Assembly: GCF_008298015.1 (NCBI RefSeq)
Contig: NZ_VTPX01000007.1
Span: 124,001 to 188,000, forward strand
Length of the DNA stretch: 64,000 nt
Source: Salinicola corii
Lineage (GTDB): Bacteria > Pseudomonadota > Gammaproteobacteria > Pseudomonadales > Halomonadaceae
Reading direction: 5' to 3'
Shown here: positions 17,734-26,436 of the stretch, in pieces
Layout of the letters: every line of letters begins with the position of its first letter
Numbering within the stretch: position 1 is the stretch's first letter
Position numbers and translations under genes: made by a program
The notes under the pieces: model-generated
What the model was told of the DNA's origin: nothing
The model's input: the letters and a program-made list of their open reading frames with translations, nothing else
The model's database searches: none

Positions 17734-20700
17734 ATGACAACGCTGAACAAGGTTCCCGGCTTCTGTACGCTATGCCGCTCGAGATGCGGCACGCTCAATC
17801 ATCTCGATGGCGACCGGCTGATCAAGGTCGAGGCGTTGCCCAGCCACCCGACCGGACGCGCCACTTGCGCCAAGGGGCGAGCGGCGCCGGAGCTCATCGA
17901 CGATCCGGAGCGGATTCTCTATCCGCTGCGGCGAACTCACCCCAAGGGCTCGGAAGACCCGGGTTGGGAACGCATCGGCTGGGAAGACGCGCTGGCACTC
18001 GTGGCCGAAAGACTGGCGTACTACCGGGACACGCACGGGCAGGAAAGCGTCGTCTTCAGCGTCACGACGCCCAGCGGCACGCCGATGAGCGACAGCATCG
18101 ACTGGATCGAGCGCTTCATTCGCCTCTACGGCAGCCCCAACACCCTCTATGGCACCGAGATCTGCAATTGGCACAAGGATGTCGCCCACCGTTTCACCTT
18201 CGGTTGCGGCATGCCGACCGCCGACTACGCCAACTCGAAACTCAACGTGCTGTGGGGGCATAACCCTTCGCACGTCTGGCTCGCCCAGGCCGGGGAGATC
18301 GCCGCAGGCGGCACTAATGGCGCCAGGCTCCTGGTCGTCGACCCGCGTGAAACGCCGCTGGCAAAAAGAGCCGATCTGTGGCTCGCCATTCGTCCAGGTA
18401 CCGATGCCGTGCTGGCGATGGCCATCGCCCGGGAACTGATTCGCCACGAGCGTTACGATCAGTCGTTCATCAGAAACTGGAGCAATGCGCCTCTGCTGGT
18501 GGACGAGGCGTCGGGAAAGTTCCTGAAAGCCTCGAACGGCAATTTTCTCGCCTGGCACCTCGAGAGCGGGCAACCCGTGGAGCTCGACACCCGGCTGCCA
18601 CCGACCAACGACCAGACCCGGGCGCTGGCTCTGGAGGGTCGCTATCGCCTGGTTCGGGAAGGCACCGGGGCGTGTCATGCCCGGCCCGCTTTCGACCATT
18701 ACCGCCGGGCGTGCGACGAGTGGCCACTGGAACGCGCCGCCGCCGTGACCGGGCTCTCCACCGGGACCATCGTCCGTGCCGCCGAGATGATCGCCGAGGC
18801 CGGAGCGGCCGTGAGCTATCACGCCTGGACGGGAATCGGCCAGCACGCGAACGCCACCCAGACCGAGCGCGCACTGGCAACGCTCTACGCACTGACCGGC
18901 AGTTTCGACCGGCCCGGGGGCAACCGCCAGTGGGCCCGGCCGCCGACCAACAGCGTCAATGACCTGGAGCTGCTTGCCGAGTCGCAGAGACGCAAGGCGC
19001 TGGGTCTCGACGCACGGCCGCTAGGGCCCGCGTCGAGCGGCTGGATCAGTGCCGAAGCCCTCTACGAGGCCGTCGAGACCGGCCTGCCCTACCGGCCCAG
19101 GATGCTGTTCGGTTTCGGCGGCAACTTCCTGGTCTCGCAACCCGATCCCGCCCGCGGCGAGCGCGCCCTTGCCGCGCTCGAATTCCACGTTCATTGCGAT
19201 CTCTACCCCTCCCCCACCAACGCCTACGCCGACCTCCTGCTGCCGGTCGGGACGCCGTGGGAGCGCGAGGGGCTGCGGGTCGGTTTCGAGATCAATCCCG
19301 AGGCCGCCGCGCACGTTCAGTTGCGCCCGGCAATGGTATCGCCGCGCGGCGAGGCGCGCCCGGACCATGCCATCGCCATGGCGCTGGGCTGCCGGCTGGG
19401 AATGGGCGAAGCGTTCTTCGACGGCGATATCGAACGCGGCTGGAACCATATCCTGGCGCCCTCGGGCCTCGACGTCGAACACCTGCGCCAGCGACCCGAG
19501 GGCTACCGGGTGCCGCTGACCCAGACCCCATGCGGCTACGCCGTCCAGGACGCCTCCGGTCGACCCAGGGGCTTCGAGACCCCGACACGACGGGTGGAAC
19601 TCTACTCGCAGACGCTGGCCGATGCCGGTTATCCCGGGGTGCCCGCCTATCGACCATCCTCACTTCCCGAGCCGCGCCTTCCGCTGACCCTGGTCAGCGT
19701 CAAGAACGGCTTCTACTGCCACAGCCAGCAGCGTCAGATTGCCTCGCTGCGGCGGCGGTCACCGGAACCGACGCTGACCATCGGTTCCGATCTGGCACGT
19801 GCCAGAGGGTTGAACGCCGGCGATCGCGCGGAGCTGCTGGGCATTCGAGGCTCGATCGTTCTCGACGTCGTCATCGACGAGACGCTCGCGCCGGACCTGG
19901 TGATCACCGATTACGGCTGGTGGCAGGCCTGCGACGATCTCGGGCGCCCCGGTTCTCCGCTTCATGGTCCCGGTTCCCGCAACGTCAACGCCATCATCGA
20001 CACCCGCCGGCGCGACCCGGTCAGCGGCGCGTTGCCGTTGCGCTCGGCGCCGTGCGATATCAGGCGCTCCCAAACCGACTCCGGAAGGTGGCAGGGCTAT
20101 CGCCGCATGCGGGTGAGCGAGCGAATCGTGGAGACGCCGGAGGTCACCTCGTTCTGGCTGGAGCCGGCCAACGGCCTCAGCCTGCCCGACTACCTGCCCG
20201 GGCAGCACATCGCGACGCGCCTCACCCGGGACGGACGACATCTCCAGCGCAGTTATTCACTCTCCGGCCCGGCCGACGCCTCGGGGCATCGGCGTTATCG
20301 TATCTCTATCAGGCGCGCGCCCGATGCGATGCAGTCGGTGGAGAGCGTTTCGGCCTATTGGCACGAGCGGGTGGCGGTGGGCGACGAGGTCGACATTCAG
20401 GCGCCGGCAGGACAGTTCACGCTTCCGCGCCGCCATCGTCTGCCCATCGTGCTGATGGCGGGGGGTATCGGGATCACGCCGTTCCTGTCACTGCTCGAGA
20501 CGCTGTCACGCGAGGCCTCTCCGCAGATGCCGGACATCACGCTGCTCCACGCCAGTCGCAACCGCCATCTGCACGCTTTTCGGGAACGCCTGGCGGAACT
20601 CGCGATGGCGCTTCCAGGGTTGCGCATCGTCACGGCCTATAGCGCGCCAGAGGAGGGAGACCGAGGCCACTCCATGAGCGGCCGAATCGATGATGAGGCC

Positions 20701-21111
20701 CTGACGCGACTGCAGCTGCCACGGGACGCGCGTTACTACCTGTGCGCCAGCCCCGCGATGGTGGACGATCTCACCACGGCCTTGCGAGCGCGGGGCGTCG
20801 CCCCCCAGGCCATCTTCAGCGAGGTCTTCCTCTCCCCGCCCGCGCCAGCGACTCGGGGGCTGCAGCCGAGACGGGTCCGTCTCGCACGGACGGGATCCGA
20901 ATTCGTCTGGCATCCGCAAGAGGGATCTCTGCTCGACAGCGCCGAGCGGCATGGCGTTGCCCTGCCGAGCGGCTGCCGGGTCGGTCAATGCGAAAGTTGC
21001 GCCGTCGGCGTGATCGCGGGGGAGGTGAACGAGCCGAGCAACGCCCTCGAAGCGGGCCAGTGCCTCAGCTGCCAGGCCGTCCCACTCACCGACCTGACAC
21101 TGGATGCCTGA
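17734..21111 (+). CDS. Fused molybdopterin oxidoreductase / FAD-NAD(P) reductase / 2Fe-2S ferredoxin
   Basis: 1125-residue three-module redox enzyme. Residues 1 to about 780 form a DMSO reductase-family molybdopterin enzyme: a 4Fe-4S site (C11, C14, C18, C45, then AKG), a probable Mo-ligating C144 in TEICNWHKD, and a C-terminal dinucleotide-binding domain (from about 670). From about 786 there is a ferredoxin-reductase module with the FAD motif RSYSLSG (about 840) and the nucleotide motif GGIGITPF (about 910), then a plant-type 2Fe-2S domain with C1081, C1086, C1089 and C1113. There is no Tat signal, so it should be cytoplasmic. The architecture implies electron flow between NAD(P)H, FAD, 2Fe-2S, 4Fe-4S and Mo in one chain. 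The substrate is unknown, and no partner subunit or cofactor gene is adjacent. Confidence 0.85.
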   Translation: MTTLNKVPGFCTLCRSRCGTLNHLDGDRLIKVEALPSHPTGRATCAKGRAAPELIDDPERILYPLRRTHPKGSEDPGWERIGWEDALALVAERLAYYRDTHGQESVVFSVTTPSGTPMSDSIDWIERFIRLYGSPNTLYGTEICNWHKDVAHRFTFGCGMPTADYANSKLNVLWGHNPSHVWLAQAGEIAAGGTNGARLLVVDPRETPLAKRADLWLAIRPGTDAVLAMAIARELIRHERYDQSFIRNWSNAPLLVDEASGKFLKASNGNFLAWHLESGQPVELDTRLPPTNDQTRALALEGRYRLVREGTGACHARPAFDHYRRACDEWPLERAAAVTGLSTGTIVRAAEMIAEAGAAVSYHAWTGIGQHANATQTERALATLYALTGSFDRPGGNRQWARPPTNSVNDLELLAESQRRKALGLDARPLGPASSGWISAEALYEAVETGLPYRPRMLFGFGGNFLVSQPDPARGERALAALEFHVHCDLYPSPTNAYADLLLPVGTPWEREGLRVGFEINPEAAAHVQLRPAMVSPRGEARPDHAIAMALGCRLGMGEAFFDGDIERGWNHILAPSGLDVEHLRQRPEGYRVPLTQTPCGYAVQDASGRPRGFETPTRRVELYSQTLADAGYPGVPAYRPSSLPEPRLPLTLVSVKNGFYCHSQQRQIASLRRRSPEPTLTIGSDLARARGLNAGDRAELLGIRGSIVLDVVIDETLAPDLVITDYGWWQACDDLGRPGSPLHGPGSRNVNAIIDTRRRDPVSGALPLRSAPCDIRRSQTDSGRWQGYRRMRVSERIVETPEVTSFWLEPANGLSLPDYLPGQHIATRLTRDGRHLQRSYSLSGPADASGHRRYRISIRRAPDAMQSVESVSAYWHERVAVGDEVDIQAPAGQFTLPRRHRLPIVLMAGGIGITPFLSLLETLSREASPQMPDITLLHASRNRHLHAFRERLAELAMALPGLRIVTAYSAPEEGDRGHSMSGRIDDEALTRLQLPRDARYYLCASPAMVDDLTTALRARGVAPQAIFSEVFLSPPAPATRGLQPRRVRLARTGSEFVWHPQEGSLLDSAERHGVALPSGCRVGQCESCAVGVIAGEVNEPSNALEAGQCLSCQAVPLTDLTLDA

Positions 21112-21173
21112 CTTTCCCTTCGAGACATGACGACAACCTGCGGGGCCTCCGATACCGCCCCTCGCTGGCGAAC

Positions 21174-22430
21174 TCACGCCTGGACAGCTCTCGATGCCGA
21201 ATGCCGTTGCCATGCCGACGGCAATCGCGCTTCCAGCCATCGACGTATCGGTGCGACCACGAAGCGCTGCATCAGGAGCGCCAGGACGACGATCATGGCG
21301 AGGTGGAAAGCCATGGTCCATAGCGGGATCGCGAACTTGAGTGCCACGTTGCTGCTGTCCACGACCCAGCTCTCGTGCCATCGCTGCAAGAGCCAGCGGG
21401 TCGCTCTCGCGGTCGGGCCGATCAGCGGCGTGTGCAGGGCAAAAATGCACAGCGCAGACTCCCCCAGTCGCTGAGCCCAGGCTTTGACCGTCGCGCTTTG
21501 CGGAGCCGAGAAGGCGCATACGCTGAGCAACACCAGCGCCTGGAATGGCAGCAGCAGGCCATTGTGGGTCAGGTAGTAGAAGTGCAGACCATCCATTTTC
21601 AGTAGCAGGACCCCGATGGGAACACCGCACAGGCCCAGCGCCAGCAACGGGTAGCGGAACCGCTGCACCAGGTCGCCGACACGCGGAGACTGCCAGGCGC
21701 GATAGAGCACGATGCCCGCCAAGAACTCTGGCAAGCGAAACAACGGATTGCGGTGAAGCACGCCAACCGTTACGTAATCGAACGACCCCGCCAGCGTGGC
21801 GACAAGCGGTCCCAGCGCGTAGAGCCCCCAGATGCCCAGCAGCACCAAGCCCCAACGCTGGACCCGCATCAGTCGCGGCGCCAACCACGGGAAGCAGGCG
21901 TAGAAGAAGAGCAGCGCGGAAATCGACCACGAGGCCCCATTGAGCCACAGGAAACGCGGCTCCCAGGCTTGGAGGAGCGTCAGTTGCAGCGCGATGTGAC
22001 CAATGGCGTTGGGCCACGACAACCGCTCGGCGAAGTCAGCCCTCACCTCGTCGCTCAGCGGATAATAGGGGTGCGTATTGAAGTAGACATGAACCCCTTC
22101 AGGGCGAATGGGGTACTGGATCAATAGCAATCCGATTGACAGCAGCATCGTCATGACATGAATCGGATAGAGATTGCACAAGCGTTTGGCGACAAACGCC
22201 GGGCCGTGCATTTTCATCTCTCCGGCATGATCCAGCGCCACGTGGGCAAGCAGAAATCCGGACAGCATGAAAAACGTGCTGGTGGCGAAAAAGCCCATGC
22301 CGATGAAGCTTCTCAGCATCGCCGGCATGTCGCTGTAGATCCCGCCGAAGTGATAGGCAACCATCCACAACGCCATCAGAAAGCGCAGCCACTCGAGGCC
22401 GTAATATCGCTGTCGTTTGATAGTGGACAT
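21174..22430 (-). CDS. Acyltransferase 3 (OafA/YrhL) family membrane protein
   Basis: 418-residue integral membrane protein with about ten hydrophobic segments. The N-terminus has the family pattern: GLEWLRFLMALWMVAYHFGG, the conserved His before GG, then FFMLSGFLLAHVAL. Such enzymes O-acylate cell-surface sugars or lipids. The ribosome binding site is unusually complete: AAGGAGGTGA, the full anti-SD complement, four bases before the ATG. It converges on the molybdoenzyme gene and has no sugar or lipid operon around it, so its acceptor is unknown. Confidence 0.87.
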   Translation of the reverse strand: MSTIKRQRYYGLEWLRFLMALWMVAYHFGGIYSDMPAMLRSFIGMGFFATSTFFMLSGFLLAHVALDHAGEMKMHGPAFVAKRLCNLYPIHVMTMLLSIGLLLIQYPIRPEGVHVYFNTHPYYPLSDEVRADFAERLSWPNAIGHIALQLTLLQAWEPRFLWLNGASWSISALLFFYACFPWLAPRLMRVQRWGLVLLGIWGLYALGPLVATLAGSFDYVTVGVLHRNPLFRLPEFLAGIVLYRAWQSPRVGDLVQRFRYPLLALGLCGVPIGVLLLKMDGLHFYYLTHNGLLLPFQALVLLSVCAFSAPQSATVKAWAQRLGESALCIFALHTPLIGPTARATRWLLQRWHESWVVDSSNVALKFAIPLWTMAFHLAMIVVLALLMQRFVVAPIRRWLEARLPSAWQRHSASRAVQA

Positions 22431-23617
<1,187 letters not shown>

Positions 23618-23720
23618 GACATACCGGCGAGAGTCCCGGCACTGCCGGGAATCGCTTTCCGTGAGGCGCCAGCGGTTCGGGACACCGGCCGCTGCCCCGC
23701 AATTTCCATGACGGATCGAC

Positions 23721-24635
23721 ATGACTGAATCCTCCATGGCAGAGCCATCCGCTCGCCGGCGTCAGCCGTTGTGGCTATCGGCGGCGCCGGGCCTTTTCCT
23801 GCTGTTGTGGTCACTGGGATTCCCGGTTGCCAAGATCGGCACGCAGCACGTCGATCCGCTGCTGTTTCTGGGGCTTCGCTTCGCGCTGGTGCTGCTGATC
23901 ATGCTGCCGGTCTGGCTATGGCTGCGCCCACCGATGCCGGCCAGGCTCGGCGCCTGGGGCCATCAGGCGATGGTCGGCTTCCTGATCCAGACCGTCTACT
24001 TCGGCTGCTGCTACAGCGCCTTCGCCATCGGCAGTTCCGCCGGCGTGGTGGCGCTGATCGTGTCACTGCAGCCGATACTGGTTGCCCTCGCGGCCCCGGC
24101 CATGGTGGGAGAAATCATCGGCAGGCGGCGCTGGATCGGCTTCCTGCTGGGCTTCGTGGGCGCCGTGGTGGTCATCGTCGGTCGCTCGACCGTGGAGGGC
24201 ACGACGGTCGGCGGCTTGCTGCTGGCGCTGGCCGCCCTGCTGGGGATGAGCGGTGCGACACTCTACGAGAAGCGCTTTGGCGAGCCACTCCATCCGATCA
24301 GCGCCAATCTCATCCAATACCTGACCGGCTTGATCACAACACTGCCGCTGATCGCGCTCTTCGGCCACTTCACGCTCGAGCTGGACGGTGCGCTGGTCGG
24401 ATCGCTGGCCTACCTGGTCATCGGCAACTCGTTGATCGCCATCTCGCTGCTGCTGGCAATGATCCGCCGTGGCGAGGCCTCCCGGGTATCCGCCCTGTTC
24501 TACCTGGTGCCGCCCTGTGCCGCATTGTTCTCCTGGTGGCTGATCGACGAAACCATGCCTCCCGTTGCCTGGCTGGGCATGGCCATCGCCGCCGTCGGGG
24601 TGGCCCTGGTCAGTGGCCGGCAAAGACGCCGCTGA
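23721..24635 (+). CDS. EamA family (DMT superfamily) transporter
   Basis: 304 residues with ten predicted transmembrane helices in two EamA repeats; the N-terminal repeat shows FLLLWSLGFPVAKIG and the second ends with SWWLIDETMPPVAWLGMAIAAVGV. Members usually export amino acids or other metabolites; the substrate cannot be read from sequence. It lies between an SDR and queH on the same strand. Confidence 0.87.
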   Translation: MTESSMAEPSARRRQPLWLSAAPGLFLLLWSLGFPVAKIGTQHVDPLLFLGLRFALVLLIMLPVWLWLRPPMPARLGAWGHQAMVGFLIQTVYFGCCYSAFAIGSSAGVVALIVSLQPILVALAAPAMVGEIIGRRRWIGFLLGFVGAVVVIVGRSTVEGTTVGGLLLALAALLGMSGATLYEKRFGEPLHPISANLIQYLTGLITTLPLIALFGHFTLELDGALVGSLAYLVIGNSLIAISLLLAMIRRGEASRVSALFYLVPPCAALFSWWLIDETMPPVAWLGMAIAAVGVALVSGRQRRR

Positions 24636-24720
24636 AGAGACTCGACGTTGACGACACCAGGCTCGCGACGCACCATGAGCAATGATTCGGAAATTGCTTC
24701 ACGACCAGGCCAATCCCACC

Positions 24721-25377
24721 ATGTCCACTGCCGACGAGCGCCAGACGCTCCACCTGCCCCAAGGGCACACCAAGCTGCTGCTTCACTCCTGCTGCGCCCC
24801 CTGCTCGGGGGAGGTCATGGAAGCGCTCCACGCCTCCGGCATCGACTACGCGATCTTCTTCTACAACCCGAACATCCATCCCAAGAAGGAGTACCTGCTG
24901 CGCAAGGAGGAGAACATCCGCTTCGCCGAGCAGCACGGCATCGAATTCATCGATGCCGACTACGATACCGACAACTGGTTCGCCCGTGCCAAAGGGATGG
25001 AGTACGAACCGGAGCGCGGCATCCGCTGCACCATGTGCTTCGACATGCGCTTCGAGCGCACGGCGCTCTACGCCAAGGAGAACGGCTATACGCTGATCTC
25101 CAGCTCACTGGGCATCTCGCGCTGGAAGGACATGAACCAGATCAACGACTGTGGCCACCGCGCCGCAGCGCCTTACGAAGGGATCGAATACTGGGATTAC
25201 AACTGGCGCAAGAAGGGTGGGTCGAAACGCATGATCGAGATCAGCAAGCGCGAGCGTTTTTACCAACAGGAGTATTGCGGCTGCGTCTACTCGCTACGCG
25301 ACTCCAACCTCCACCGCAAGGCGCAGGGCCGCGACCTGATCAAGCTCGGCGTCCAGTACTACGGCGATGACGAGTAA
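24721..25377 (+). CDS. queH: Epoxyqueuosine reductase QueH
   Basis: Catalyses the last step of queuosine synthesis in tRNA anticodons, reducing epoxyqueuosine to queuosine; the non-homologous substitute for QueG. The 218 residues carry the defining [13 protein letters not shown] motif (adjacent cysteines plus C-x2-C), [11 protein letters not shown], and a C-terminal YCGCVYSL. All the cysteines expected for the iron-sulphur/iron site are present. The start is uncertain: ATG 24721 (MSTADERQ) is preferred because the extra residues from ATG 24682 look non-conserved, but neither has a strong SD. Confidence 0.92.
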   Translation: MSTADERQTLHLPQGHTKLLLHSCCAPCSGEVMEALHASGIDYAIFFYNPNIHPKKEYLLRKEENIRFAEQHGIEFIDADYDTDNWFARAKGMEYEPERGIRCTMCFDMRFERTALYAKENGYTLISSSLGISRWKDMNQINDCGHRAAAPYEGIEYWDYNWRKKGGSKRMIEISKRERFYQQEYCGCVYSLRDSNLHRKAQGRDLIKLGVQYYGDDE

Positions 25378-25399
25378 CGAGGGCCACTCGCCTTCTCCA

Positions 25400-26016
25400 T
25401 CAGCTTTTCGCTATCAACAGCGCGCCGGCGCCGATCATCAGCGATCCGGCGCCCCGGTTCAATCTGCGCTGCGCCCGGGGAGAACGCAAGGCTCTCCGCG
25501 CTCGTGCGGCACCGGCAGCGACCAGACAAAGCCCCGCCATCAAGCCAGCGACCGTCAGCCCGGCCAACAACGCCAGGGCGGACCCACCAAGCCGCTCCAG
25601 ATCGACGAACGTGGGCAGAAAAGCGATATAGAACAGGATTACCTTGGGGTTCGAGGCGGAGATCAGAAACCCCTGCACTACACCTGCCAGATTGCGGCCA
25701 GGCCGACCGGGTGATGCCACCTCTGTGCTCTGCACCGGGCTCTCCATAGCTTCCAGCCGAGATAGAACAGGTACAGCGCCCCCAAGACGCGGATCACGCC
25801 GAAGACTTCCCCCCAGTGCTCGGCGATGGTGGCCAAGCCGAAGGTCGCAAGCAGCAGATAAAGCACGTCGCTGAGCGTCATGCCCACCGCCATCGCGAGA
25901 CATCGACGAAACCCCGCGTTCATGCCCGTGGCGATCAGAGCGAACACTCCCGGGCCCGGCGTAATGGCGAACAGGAAGATGGCTAGCAGGTAAGTGAAGG
26001 CGCTCTCGAAACTCAT
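25400..26016 (-). pseudogene. LysE family amino-acid exporter, broken by a one-base frameshift
   Basis: Two overlapping minus-strand frames together form one LysE/RhtB-type exporter of about 205 residues. The first runs from ATG 26016 (MSFESAFTYLLAIFLFAITPGPGVF) to YLFYLGWKLWR; the second continues with SPVQSTEVASPGRPGRNLAG through FLISASNPKVILFYIAFLPTF to the end. Adding one C to the CCC run at 25737-25739 (GGG on the plus strand) rejoins them as LWRAPVQS, which is the expected family reading. It is either a recent inactivation or a base missed in a homopolymer during sequencing. If intact, it would be a six-helix exporter. Confidence 0.82.
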
Positions 26017-26143
26017 GACGTGTACCCGCGAAGGAAGCGATGAACCGAGATTGTGTGTCTGATGCCTCCTGCAGCGCAACCGTCAACGCAAGCGGCGGCG
26101 CATGATGCGCCGCCGCTTGTGACCGGTCCAGACAATGAATGCC

Positions 26144-26347
26144 TCAGCAATTGCCCTTCTTCGCTTGCCCTGGCGGACAAAAATCGCCGTCGCCGTGGCG
26201 ATGGTCACCGTCACCAATGATCACGGCGGGCTCGGACTCGATGCGTGCCGGATGGTAGCTGCAGGCACTCAGCATCACCATTGCCAACACTGCCCAGGTC
26301 GCCATCATCAGGCAGCGTGATCGTTGTATCACCTTGTCGTTTACCAC
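26144..26347 (-). CDS. Small putative lipoprotein
   Basis: 67 residues with a signal peptide and lipobox ending LSAC, so lipidation would be at Cys29 and the mature protein is only about 39 residues. The mature part contains HRHGDGD, a possible metal-binding His/Asp cluster, and ends CPPGQAKKGNC, a tail I associate with small uncharacterised proteobacterial lipoproteins. Start is GTG 26347 with GAGGAG seven bases upstream. It is downstream of lysE on the same strand and upstream of nothing obvious; lon begins well before it on the same strand. Confidence 0.72.
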   Translation of the reverse strand: MVNDKVIQRSRCLMMATWAVLAMVMLSACSYHPARIESEPAVIIGDGDHRHGDGDFCPPGQAKKGNC

Positions 26348-26436
26348 GTCATGCTCCTCATTCCTTCGCCGATCGTCACGCCAGCGTCACCAACAGCATA
26401 CCATGACGCGTCTGCGCGGTATGCCAGCGGCCTCTC

